This document shows positions 1 through 10,505 of a stretch of DNA of 64,000 bases, in pieces. Numbering within the stretch: position 1 is the stretch's first letter; every line of letters begins with the position of its first letter. The stretch comes from Zygnema cylindricum (lineage: Eukaryota; Streptophyta; Zygnematophyceae; Zygnematales; Zygnemataceae): assembly GCA_037447655.1 (NCBI GenBank), contig JBBHKE010001973.1, forward strand, positions 1,145,954 to 1,209,953, written 5' to 3'. A program made the position numbers and the translations under genes. The notes under the pieces were generated by a model. It was not told the DNA's origin. It worked only from the letters and a program-made list of their open reading frames with translations, and searched no databases.

Positions 1-165
1 AAATCTTTTTGCTGTAGACTTAAGGGAGTCCAAAGTTTACAGTGGTGTAATCATATTTTATATTTGCCTGCTTAGGTAGCAGTTGTTCTAGTTGAAAGTG
101 GGTTAGTGAAAAACTACCTAGAGGCTTCTTGAATTTTGCATCCATATGGGGGACATAGAATTGCA
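1..165 (+). repeat. 3' end of the 5' LTR of Copia-1 (LTR family A)
   Basis: Matches the last part of the 3' LTR (about 6165-6331), including the shared block with AAAGTGGGTTAGTGAAAAAC and CCTAGAGGCTTC. Both copies end in GAATTGCA and diverge right after it, which fixes the LTR end at 165. Confidence 0.85.
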
Positions 166-166
166 A

Positions 167-180
167 GTTATTGGCCCACC
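167..180 (+). other. Primer binding site, half-tRNA(iMet) type
   Basis: GTTATTGGCCCACC follows the LTR end directly. It matches the reverse complement of the anticodon arm of plant initiator tRNA-Met (GTTATGGGCCCACC) at 13 of 14 bases. Drosophila copia uses the same region of this tRNA. The usual plant copia PBS (TGGTATCAGAGC) is absent. Confidence 0.75.
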
Positions 181-1243
181 CTATAGGGTACCCATATTCA
201 ACGGATCTGGGTTCATTTAATGAGAAGCCATATTGATAAGGGAATTGTGTGAAAACGATATTAAGGTATTTTTAGTGGACAAGTGAAACGTCCATCTTAG
301 TGAACTCCACCAGGGTTTGGAGGAGTGAGGTTTTTTGCAGGAGCATCTTCTCCAATGGAGGAGACAGATGATGGCAACAGTAATGTGTCCAAAAAGTAGA
401 AAGGAAAAGAGATACCTCTCACTCCTATTGCCACGGCACCAAGAACGGTGGCAATGAAGACCGAGGAAAATGATATTCAAATGTGGGAGAACACCGACAT
501 GAATGCCAGTCATTTCATCTTGAGGCACCTCACTCAAGCTTTGGCGACCTCTCATCTTCACATCTTCAAGGCCGAGGAGTTATGGATGACTTTAGTGGAG
601 ATTTATAGAGCTGGTACCATTTAAGAGCGCCAGCTGGTTGAGCAAAGGTTGACGAGTTATACTTACAAAAGTAAAAAGATGTTGGACTACTGTAATGATC
701 TCTCTTGTCTATACATAGAGATGGAAAGTGTTGGATGGACATGCACAATGAAGATGAAAGTTTACACCCGCATCATGAAGTTGCCTTAGGAGTATGAAAA
801 CATAGTATACCCAGTGCAAGAAATGGATGATAGTTTTTGGAAGTGGAACACGTGGTCCGAATGATTCTCGTACAGGAGAACACCATTTAGATCTGCTGAG
901 GATTAAAGAGTGTTCAAGCTCTAGCTGTTGCAACTAACCGGTGGAGGAAGGATCTGAAAAGCCGTACAATAGCTTCAAAGGAGATCGTTCTAGAGAACCC
1001 AAGCCTCCAAAGGGACTTTGCCATTTCTGCAAAAAACCAGGACACTTCATAGTTGATTGCATCAACCTGTCAGAGCTGAGGCTCCAAGAAAACCTTGGAG
1101 AAGGTTCTTCTCGAGGGAAGATGAAGAAACTTGTAGTCACAGGTGTCAAAGGAGAGACCGAGGAGGACGAGTCCTCTGAGTTGGAGGATGGGGAGCTTGT
1201 GCTCGATGAGAATTTGGAGGAGAAGGAGATTCCTCAAAAATAG
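173..1243 (+). pseudogene. Copia-1 gag remnant with zinc knuckle
   Basis: Reading from the PBS gives a copia gag start (VPIFNGSG...), then fragments such as LDYCNDLSCLYIEMESV. The nucleocapsid zinc knuckle CHFCKKPGHFIVDC (C-x2-C-x4-H-x4-C) is at about 1021-1062. After it comes an acidic tail (about 1150-1240). The same gag is present in Copia-3 at 27.8-29.2 kb on the other strand. In-frame stops throughout make it non-functional. The ATG expected in the PBS has been lost by a G to T change. Confidence 0.8.
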
Positions 1244-4200
1244 ATTTGTGCTTTTGGAGCCATTCGAGAAGCTCCAGAGGGAGGATGCATCATCGATTGA
1301 GGTGCATCCATTCATATGTGCCGTGACAAGCACCTCTTCAGTGAGCTGAAAAAAATCATTATTGTAGAAATAGAGTATGGGGATGGGAGAGTAGTTACTA
1401 AAGATCAATTGGGCTCGGTAGATCTGAAAGTTTTAGTGGAGGGTAAGACTTCTATACTCACCTTCTCACATGTGCTCCACATTCCTCTGCTGAGTAAAAA
1501 TCTTGTGTCTACTTCTGTTTTAGATGACAAGGATTTTGATACCTTCACTATAAAGGGAGTCTTTGCAGCTAAGTACGGAGATGAAGTCTACTTCACAGTA
1601 GATAAGGGTAGCCAAGGAATGTTTAGGCTTAACGTGAGTAATGAAAAGAAGAGTGCTTATTATGGTGGTGTCCCGAGCTTGATGATTTGGCATATGCGGT
1701 TGGGGCATGTGCATTTTGATAGGCTGAGGGAAATGAAGAAGCTGGGTGTAGTGGAAGGCATTCAGTTTGGGGTTAATGAAATGATGGATGATTGTTGTGG
1801 CTGTGCCTAAGGTAAGGCTCACAAACTCCCCTTTCCCAAAAATTCCGCATATAGAGGTGATAAAGTCTTAGATCCGGTCCACAATGATATCTCGGGATCA
1901 CCAAGAGTACCGTCGGTTGGGGGGAAGAGGTATTGATTTGGGGCAACCGGTAACCCAGAGGAAGAAGAAGAAGCACCAGCAGCTGCCATAATATTCAGAT
2001 TACAAAAGAGGAAACTCTCACGGAAACCACAAATAGGATCGACTTCACAATGAAGCCCCAAGCAAACCAAAAACACACTAAGTTTGCAAATTTCTCACAG
2101 TATAAAAATTATAACAAAGAAACCACGTGCAAATTTTCACGGGGTTATGCCAAAAGAACAAAATGATATAGCAATTTTAAAAAGACAGAAAACTGCTTCG
2201 CAGTTTTCCATTCATTGAATTCCTGACTCCAAAAATATTCTAAGTCCTACATATACAAAGTGAACGTACAGCTGATCTACACCGTACCAAAACTACTATG
2301 GTGTGCTGGTACACTAAACATTAATCAAACTAAACCCCGCCATCTACCGTACAAAAATTTACATCAAACCTTAACCTTAGCCGCTGCTAAAGTACGCAGT
2401 CAAAGTTAGTTCGATGAAATGACAACTCGGTAAATATTTCTCTTCCAAAAATGACGGCGAACTCTACCGCCGTCTGCATGTTCATTCATCGCCGAAGATG
2501 AACCACCACGTGTAAATTAGGTCCCTCAAGTATATATGTACGTTGTCAACCAACTCAACTAAGCTTGACTTCCCCACATACCGACACGTGCACATAGAGT
2601 GTACCAAATCTATGGAATCCCTTTGGAGTTATATACCACACCACATCTTGTCTACGTCAACTCAGTCGGTACACAAAGCCAGCTAAGTCTAGAATCTCTT
2701 TCTCACACAAAAGATATAAAGAGGACTAAAGGTTTCCAAAACCAACAAGAGGTATATGCTGACAATTACTGATGATTGATCCAAATATTCTTGAGTCTAC
2801 TTCCTAGAAACAAAGACTGAAACACCAAAGTACTTCAAAGAATACCAAGCATAGAATGAGAAGTTGCGCAGAACCCCCATTAAGCGAATAAGGAGTGATA
2901 ACGGGGGAGAGTACACCTCTAACCAGTTTGAGGAATACTTGAGAGATGAGGGAGTTCAGCATCATAAAACTGTACCGAATAATCCATAACAAAATGGGGT
3001 AGTTGAAAGGTTGAACCGGACTTTGGGAGATAGTATGTCTAGTATGTTGGCATATAAGAAAATAGGAAGATTATTTTGGGCAGAAGCCATAAATTGTGCT
3101 AATAACATTAAGAATAGAGTCCTCACTACAGTCGTTAAAGGAATGACCCCTTATAAGAGATGGATTAGAAGGAAACTAGACATTTCTCACTTGAAAGCAT
3201 TCGGTAGTCAAGTTTATAGTCATGACACAGATAAGAAAAACTAGAAACTAGATGCTAAAGGGAAACCGCGATATTTTGTGGGATATGATGAGGATGTAAA
3301 GGGATGTAGAGCAAATGACTTAGCTAATAAGATATCATTCTCGTAAAGCATCTAATTGTCATGGATGAAGGAAAGTCATTTGATCCCTTTAAATACACTA
3401 AGAAAATTAGAATCAATTTTGAGTCCGAGAGTGAGGAAGACTTGAAGCTTCCCAGAAGGGACACAAGTGAAAACATGATTGCAGATTCAAGGGAGATCCA
3501 AAATGGGGGAGATATACCACAATCTCCGCACATTTCTACACACTCTGAGGAGAGAGAGGAAGAGGAGCTAGAATCGGCTTCCATGGATAGGGGAGCCGAT
3601 GAGATTGTATAAGGGAACCGAAGAATTCCCTTCATTCGAACTTTGGACTTCGAGGGAGGACGAAGGAGTAGCAAAAGACTACAAGAAAAATAGGCTGCTC
3701 ACAAGGTAACGAAGCTATCTCACCCAGATGAGCCTCAATCATACCCGGAGGCAATAGACATTCCGGAGAAAGACCAATGGGTCAAAACCATAAATGATAA
3801 GATGGCTTCCATCATGGAAGCTAACACTTGGAAGCTGGTGGACTGTCCTCGAGACAGAAAACTTATTGGGTGCAAATTGGTATTTAAATTGAAACTGAAC
3901 CCAGATAATACCATTGAGAGATATAGGCTCGGTTGGTAGCAAAGGGGTTCACACAAAGAGAAGGGATAGATTATGAGGAGACTTTTGCTCCGGTGGTTCA
4001 GCTCCGATGTGTAAGGATTCTCCTTTGTCTAGCAGCAGCGGAATACATGAAAATAAACCAGATGGATATCAAGACCGCTTTCCTCAACGGTGAACAAGAA
4101 GAAGAAATCTTCATGCGAGAACCAGATGGGTTTATAGAGGAAGGAGAAGAAAGCAAACTCTGATGGCTCATAAAGTCCTTATATGGAAAGAAGCAGGCTC

Positions 4201-5319
4201 CCAAACAATGAAACAAGAAACTTGATGAGTTTCTCACCGGTCTGGGATGTATTCGGATCAGTTCTAACAATTGTATTTATATGTTTGAGGATGAGAATGG
4301 TGTGATTATTATTGCAATTTATGTGGATGATTTGCTGGTGTTAAGTTAATCTATGGAAAAGATGAAAAAGTTAAAGAAAAATCTTAGAAGCAGATTTGAC
4401 ATGAAGGATTTAGGGGAGGCTTAATATATTCGGGGATTCAAATGGAAAGAGATAGAGGGAAGAGAATAATCAGACTTTCTCAAAAGGAAGCTATCAGAAA
4501 TATACTTGAGAAATTTCAGATGGAAAAGGCAAACAATTGTACCCCTCCCATGGACTTGAAGAAAGTAAGTGATGGGTGTGTAGAATGAGAAGTGATAATA
4601 CTAGATGATCTGATGAGTTCAGAAGAGAGACAGTTTATGAAGACTATTGCTTACAGACAAGTTGTAGGATGTTTGATTTACTTTATGAATTGTACTAGAC
4701 AAGACATAGCAGCAGTAGTAGGAGTCCTTAGTAGGAGTGTTAATGATCATAGGAAGAGAGACTAGGAGGCAGCCAAGAGAATCATGAGTTACTTGATGGG
4801 AACTAGGGATTTATGGTTGCATTAGGGAGGGGGGCACACCGACATCACCACTTGGAGAGATTTGAGTTATGAGGATGCACCTATGAGAAGATGCACTTTT
4901 GGATATGTGTTATATGTGGGGGAAGGTGCATGTTGTTGGAGTAGCAAACAACACAAGGTGGTTTGTCATTCCACTATGGAGGCTGAGTACATGGCCTCTT
5001 GTTCTCCTGTGAAAGAGTTGATGTGGGTCAAGTCTTTTTAACAAGAATTGGGGTATATGAAAAAGGGGTGCATGAGCTGTTTTGTTATAATCAGGCTGCA
5101 ATTGCAATTGCAACCAATCCAAAACATCATTTTAAGGCTAAGCATATGGATATAAGATTGAGTTTTGTGAGGGAAAAGGTTGAAAACAAAATTGTGAATC
5201 TTGTGTATAGAGGTGATGGGGAAATGGTAGTTGATGTGATGACAAAGCCTATGCCCTCTCCCAAGTTAAAATTTTGCAAAGAAAAGTGTGGGTTAAAAGA
5301 GAAACTAAAATTAGACTAG
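1244..5319 (+). pseudogene. Copia-1 pol remnant (PR, integrase, RT, RNase H)
   Basis: The protease site reads IID-stop-GAS at about 1288-1305, where family members have D-T/S-G-A-S. A GAG-pre-integrase domain follows (1316-1810; WHMRLGH...C-x2-C-type ending). The integrase resumes after the solo LTR (2753-3240: DNGGEYTS, NGVVERLNRT). RT includes KTAFLNGE (4073-4097) and the catalytic YVDD (about 4319-4330). RNase H/C-terminal segments run to 5319 (STMEAEYMA, then MDIRLSFVREKV). Stops and frameshifts are frequent. Parts occur in all three frames, so no polyprotein can be made. Confidence 0.88.
1931..2747 (-). repeat. Solo LTR, family B, inside Copia-1 integrase
   Basis: The block starts (minus strand) TGTTGG and ends CAATA, close to the TGTTG...CAACA ends of family B. 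It is flanked by a perfect 5-bp duplication AGAGG (1926-1930 and 2748-2752). Removing it rejoins the integrase sequence VPSVGGKRY with MLTITDD. Near its 3' end it carries a short ORF from an ATG at 1989 (minus) that begins MAAAGASSSSSG and runs to the LTR end. Confidence 0.88.
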
Positions 5320-5332
5320 AAAATAAAGGGAG
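5320..5332 (+). other. Polypurine tract of Copia-1
   Basis: AAAATAAAGGGAG lies directly before the TGTTGAAATCAC start of the 3' LTR. This is the expected plus-strand primer position. Confidence 0.7.
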
Positions 5333-6331
5333 TGTTGAAATCACTAGATTTAGGAGAGATATTTTCTAAGTCTTAATTGATTAGAATAGCTAAGTGAAAA
5401 AACATAGGCAGCGTGCCTCCACCTTCTCTCTGTAGCCCCCATACTTGTTGTCACTAAAGGAGAGAGAGGGCAGTGGAGCCATGGCTGCCTCAGCTCTATA
5501 GGTAGGAATAAAGTGTGACCTAAATCACTCTCAACGAAAAGGTTGAGTTCGGTAGGACTTTAACCTCCAACCGGTAGAGTGAGGCGTAGCCGTCAGCTCT
5601 TACCGCTCTGTCGTAGTAGTCCGTTAGGATACATAGGGTTTGATGGCTATTTATACATTAGGTAGATCATTAATTCAATTAATGGAATAGCAAATTGAGG
5701 ACATAGAAACTTGTTGTGTTTTAGTACGCACGAAACAAATCTACTGGACATTTGTTATTTTGAACAGCTAGCATTAAAAGCCGGTTTTGGATACGACAAC
5801 CCTCATTATCGTCCAGGTCCCGGAATGGCCGCCTTAGCGGTTTTCGGACGTGACATGACTTGTTGACACGTGGCAAGATATCATTGGGAAGCGGGAATCC
5901 CGAGGAGCGCGAGGACAAGTCTGGAGGAGATAGACGTCCACACCATAGCCTTGTCGTACACAGGATGTACAGAAAGTACATCGGCCCTAGTACCTATCTG
6001 TATTGTACAGTTTTCTGATTGGTTCGTACATCAATCGATAGGGGTTGTAAGAGGGGTTTAAGACCTAGAGGATTGAGGAGGTAGCCGCCTCTCTCCCAAC
6101 AAGCTTGTATAAATATGGGCATCTTTGCCACTTGATAATTAATCGCCTTGTTGGGCGTTTTCAATGAATCTTTTTGCTCTGGACTCAGGGGAGTCCAAAT
6201 TGCATAGGGGTGCATTCAGACTATCTATTTGCTTGCTTGGGTAGCAACTGTTCTAGTTGAAAGTGGGTTAGTGAAAAACTACCTAGAGGCTTCCTGATTT
6301 CTGCAGTCCAAATGGGGGACACAGAATTGCA
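5333..6331 (+). repeat. 3' LTR of Copia-1 (family A)
   Basis: About 1.0 kb, starting TGTTGAAATCAC and ending GAATTGCA. Its end matches positions 1-165. Family A LTRs also flank Copia-3 (13647-14653 and 29228-30194) and, in part, Copia-6. A TATA-like TATAAATATGGGC lies near 6110. A tRNA-like block sits on the opposite strand at 5539-5615. Confidence 0.88.
5539..5615 (-). other. tRNA-like hairpin block, antisense in LTR
   Basis: The minus strand contains CGGTAAGAG...CTCTACCG, closing a stem over the loop CTGACGGCTACGCCTCA (5572-5605). A box B-like part follows. The same block is at 14361-14440, 29941-30023, 41222-41300 and 45811-45880. No complete cloverleaf is evident, so this is called tRNA-like and not a tRNA gene. 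Confidence 0.4.
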
Positions 6332-6381
6332 CGCTTATCCATCTGAAAGAAATGTTGATAGTGAAAAAGTGGTAAACTTAG

Positions 6382-7140
6382 TGTTGAAAAGGGATAATTA
6401 AAATTTCACTTCTCTATTTTAGTTAGACTCTTGAGAGAAAAAGAGGATCAAAGATAACCATGGCTTCCTCCATGATGAATAGGTGGTAGAGTATAATAGA
6501 AGACACTTTATCAAAAGCCTTAGATAGGCGCGAATTTGAACATGGGTCCGGAGAAGTTTGAAATAGCCTGTCGCCTTATCCATTAAGTAGGTGTATAAAC
6601 GATACACATATCGAGTTTGATAGATTAATAAATAATAACACAATGGATAATTCACACCAAACTGACGAGAAGGGGCATGTGAAACAATTCATGCACGGAC
6701 GCGCATCCGAACCGTGTAAATATATTTAATCAGACGGTCATCGTTGCAACCGCCACCCCCAAATGAACTTTTGGTGACTTCTGGAGATACAGTCACGCGA
6801 TGCTACTTGCTGCCAAATTATTGGATACTAGAGAAGATGGGAGGAACCATGGATCACGAGATGACAAGCGTCACCTTGATGGCCATGTCGTAAAATGGCC
6901 GTACAAAAAGTTCATCGGCCACTGTACCTTCTTGTACTGTTCAATGTTTCTATTGGTCAAAAGTTTAGTAGTAAGTAGCTGTGAGTAGACAGACCAAGAT
7001 TTAGTGAAATTTAAGTATCTCTCTCAAAGAGCTTTTAACTATAATGGTCATCTTTTACCAACCATGACTTACTACTCAAAGGTGCAAATTCAGTGATTAT
7101 TTTTGCATTTGGCTCACGGGAGTCAAACCTTTACAAGGGT
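6382..7140 (+). repeat. LTR-J, family A-like 3' LTR, left part
   Basis: Starts TGTTGAAAAGGG and follows the course of family A LTRs (CCATGGCTTCC block, GGCCATGTCGTA...GTACAAAAAG block, TTTTTGCATTTGGCTCACGGGAGTC near the end). The 50 bases before it (6332-6381) look like the tail of another copia, whose body would be left of the window. Copia-2 inserted near its 3' end; it resumes at 31008. Confidence 0.7.
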
Positions 7141-7770
7141 TGTTCGGATATCGCCGAATCGCCACTTTAACGCAAACCGACATTTCAACAATATTTGACT
7201 TACTTTAAGTGCCGCGTCATCTTACGAAATGTGCGATGACGTTTTGTGGCACAATTTGAGGTGTCCGCGAAGGAAATATACTATTTCGTTTCACTTGTCT
7301 TTTACTATTAAACAGGTGTTCTTGTTTTGTGTACATGTACTTTATTTTTGTGCGTACACATGACACGTGTTAAATTTTACTTTTGGAGTTTGTCGTTTCC
7401 AAGAAAGAAAGTGTGTGCGCCTTCCTTCGTGGAAGTTTCAGTGCACTGTACGACATTTAGCTAATGATAAAATTTGTCGCTTTGCTAAGTCTTGCTTGTC
7501 TTAACTTTTATCTGTTAGTGCAGAATGCGAGTATATGGGCAGCAGTGTACAAATGCAAAGTATTCAATCTTAAAAGAGTTAATTGTTGAAGTTGAGATTA
7601 TGGAGAAGAGAGAAGAGAGAAGAAAGAAGATGTAAAAAGGCTTTTGCCAAAAACAATTATAAATCTTTTCGGATGAATATTCCTCTTATCTTTTATGAGC
7701 TTTCGTTGTGTAAATTTTTTATGTTTTGTGAATTTATTTTGAGTGAATGACTTTTGGTTAAAATCCTACA
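7141..7770 (+). repeat. 5' LTR of Copia-2
   Basis: Starts TGTTCGGATATC and ends AAAATCCTACA. It pairs with 30361-31002 through long shared stretches, such as GTTTTGTGTACATGTACTTT and TCTTATCTTTTATGAG. Confidence 0.9.
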
Positions 7771-7772
7771 AT

Positions 7773-7784
7773 TTGTATTGGAGC
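7773..7784 (+). other. Degenerate PBS of Copia-2 (tRNA-iMet 3' end)
   Basis: TTGTATTGGAGC matches the standard plant copia PBS TGGTATCAGAGC at 9 of 12 bases, three bases after the LTR. This is the ordinary iMet 3'-end primer site, unlike Copia-1, -3 and -4. Confidence 0.5.
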
Positions 7785-8169
7785 AAGTGCTTCGAAGATA
7801 GAGAGAGAGAGCGCATGGGGAGGAAGAATAATAGAAATACTCGTTCCCCCATGTCAATTTTGGAGAGAGCAAGAGAGTTCAGTAATTTCAGGTTTTCAAT
7901 TTGAGAAGACTTGAAATACGGAGAGAAAATTTGAGGAAATGTTTGATACACTTATAAGATATGTAGATTCCCATTTTTAAACTCAACCAAGTGAGAGCAA
8001 GGAAAACACCCAAAGAAAACAATTTCTTTCCAGCAACCGATCCCTTAAGAATAGGAGCAAATGAGAGTGAGAGAAAAGAGAGGATTAGGAAGTGAAAGTC
8101 GAAGATAGAAAAATAATAGTCTGATTTTGACAAAGGATTGGAAAACGAAGAAAATTATAATATGTCCAG

Positions 8170-9159
8170 GATATCTGTGGCCTTTAATGGATCCAATTAT
8201 GCCGTTTGGAAAAAGTTTTTTTCAGGCCAACTTATTATTAAGATTCTTTAGAGGATTGTCAGTGCAGAGGAGAAAATGCCACTCGAGAGTAAGGCACGTG
8301 CTCAATCGAGGTTAAAAGATATTGCGGCAACAACTAGTTTGATGAAAAATTGCACTTCTTCCTTGCTGAATCACTTTCTCGCTCACGGCACGGCCCTTGA
8401 GTGTTGGGAGGCAATTGAGGAGGAATATGAGAAGGGTGTTGAGAACAAGGGTGAATATGTTTTTACGGACTTTATGGATTTTAAAATCAAACAAAATGAA
8501 GTGATAGATGAAGCCGTGAAGGGCTTCAATATTATACTCAAGCAATTACTCAACAATGGTCTAGTGTTTGTAGATGTAGATAAATTAAGTGTATTCCTTA
8601 ATGCTCTGCCGGACAAGCTTTTGTGTCTTAAAGCTATTTTACGAGCAAAGGCAGATAACACCTTCGCAATCACTATCAATTTTATCAAAATGTCGGAGGG
8701 AACTCTAATGGCTTCTTCAACTGGAGGAGGAGGAGTTATTAACTCTTCTACTTTCAAAACTGCAAATCTCAATTTTTCTAGTGGTAGAGGGGGTGGCAAA
8801 GAAGGTGGGGCGAGAGGTCGTGATGGCGGCCGAGGCAACTAGAAGAAGCAAGGTCGTCCACCGAATATCCCTTCGGATCTTTCCAAGGTGATATGCTACC
8901 GATGAAACTGGCTTGGACATTTGTCTTTTTCTGGTCTGATAAAGACAACCAATGTCATTATTGTGGTAAGTGGGGGCATACGAGCCCTCAATGTTATGGG
9001 AATAATGGAGATTCCGGAGGTGGAAGAGGAGAAAGAGGAGGTGATAGAGGTGGCCGAGGTGGCAGCCGAGGAGGAGGCCATGGTGGCGGCCATAGTTACG
9101 GTAACGGAAATTACGTTGACTATGGTAATGAAAGTGGTGATGAGTTTCCGGTTCTTAAC
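8170..9159 (+). pseudogene. Copia-2 gag with glycine-rich zinc-knuckle tail
   Basis: The gag opens with FNGSNYAVWKKFF (about 8184-8222), the typical copia gag start. A 188-residue open stretch follows (8276-8839; LECWEAIEEEYEKG and LPDKL regions). The nucleocapsid part has CHYCGKWGHTSPQC (8961-9002; C-x2-C-x4-H-x4-C), then an arginine/glycine run (RGERGGDRGGRGG). Gag then runs into protease, and the solo LTR at 9160 splits that join. Stops before 8276 and at 8840 break the frame. Confidence 0.8.
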
Positions 9160-10505
9160 TGTTGTTTTTGGAAGATTACGTTTTGTACGTGCGTGCGCAT
9201 GTTTGCGTGTTTATGTGATTATCTGATATACTGTGGAGGTTCGAAAGGATTTGCGGATTGGGGAATTAAATGTACGAGTAAAAATAATGGAGTAATTGAG
9301 TGGCGCAAAATGTAATAGGAAATGGACGGCGGATCGCGAATCGATCCGAAGATTAATATTCGAAATGTTTTTTAAAGTGTTCGCCGTAAGTACGAAACAT
9401 AATGGGACAAGCGACATTTAAAAAAAAAAAGACCGCGCTAGTACAGAGCGTCTTATTTGACAGGTGTACTTTATTTGTGACAGCCGCATTTATTGCAATG
9501 GACGTGGTTTTGGTACAAATAAGATTTTGAAGGTACAACATCATTTCGGCAGGTGGTTTGAACTACACGTGGAGGGCGGACCGCGTTCGCCGATATTTTT
9601 CAAGGGATCGCATTGTTTGATGACGTGTTATCAAGTGGACCGTACTTTTGTGATGTCGGTTCATTGTGTGGTTTCTTCTACAAGTGACTAAGCAAGTTGT
9701 CACTTAGCGGCCGGATTTTGCGGACGCGTTGGTGTAAATATTTGAAGAAACATTTTCTTGTCGTATGTGTATTAATTAATTAGAGTTGACTATGATGTTT
9801 ATAATTATGTGGTCAATTAGGATTTCAACAATTTAATTCGTGTGTCATAATTGCAGACAAGTGTACGCTTACGATTGCTTGACTTTCAAATGTATGCTTA
9901 CGAATAGTTTATTTTTAATAGTATGTTATCATGGTTAAATAGGATATAATGATAGTTACGTAATTTTCGCTTAGGATTTTTGTCGTAATAGGATATTATG
10001 TTTCAGTGGAAGTTACGTTAGATATTTTGACAATTAGTGATTCGTTGACAACTCACAAGTGTATATATATCAATGAGGTTTGTTTGGAATAATAATGAAT
10101 GCTTAGCATGAAAAGTAGGGACCGAAGATGTAGACTTTTAGAGTTGCCGATTAAGTCATGCATTTAAATGATACATTTATCATCTGATTATACTTTTGTT
10201 TATATGTGTTAATTTTATGTTTGTTTGATATGCATCATGTATGCATTTGTCTTAGGGTTTTTTGTGATTTTCATGTAACCCTAAATGTTATTCATGCATC
10301 TGTGTATGCATGTATGCATGCTTGCTCTGTCTGTGTACTGATGATTGCTCCGCCTATGTGCGGATGAATGATTGCATATGTGTGTGCATGTATGTTAAAT
10401 GAAGGATGCATTTCAAATGATTGTTCATTAGCCTAACTTTGCATAGCTTTTCTTGCATGATAGTTTGGGTCACTTCTGCAATCTATTTTAGACCAAAGAA
10501 CAACA
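9160..10505 (+). repeat. Solo LTR, family B, at the Copia-2 gag/protease join
   Basis: Starts TGTTGTTTTTGG, ends GAACAACA, and is flanked by a perfect TTAAC duplication (9155-9159 and 10506-10510). Its 5' part matches the reverse complement of the Copia-4 LTRs (ACTGTGGAGGTT..., GAGTGGCGCAA, CGGCGGATCGCGAA). At 1346 bp it is longer than other family B LTRs. Confidence 0.88.

Larger units (their letters stand above)
1..6331 (+). mobile_element. Copia-1, Ty1/copia LTR retrotransposon (5' end cut by window edge)
   Basis: The order is LTR end, tRNA-like PBS, gag, protease, integrase, reverse transcriptase, RNase H, polypurine tract, 3' LTR. Integrase lying before RT defines Ty1/copia. The final 165 bases of the 5' LTR match the end of the 3' LTR at 5333-6331. 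The coding part holds many stops and frameshifts, so the copy is dead. A solo LTR of a second family (1931-2747) interrupts the integrase. The target duplication cannot be tested because the left end is outside the window. Confidence 0.9.

Noticed and set aside
8383-8838. 151-codon minus-strand ORF in Copia-2 gag
   Set aside because: Antisense shadow of the gag ORF; Pro/Leu-rich because the sense strand is Gly/Arg-rich.
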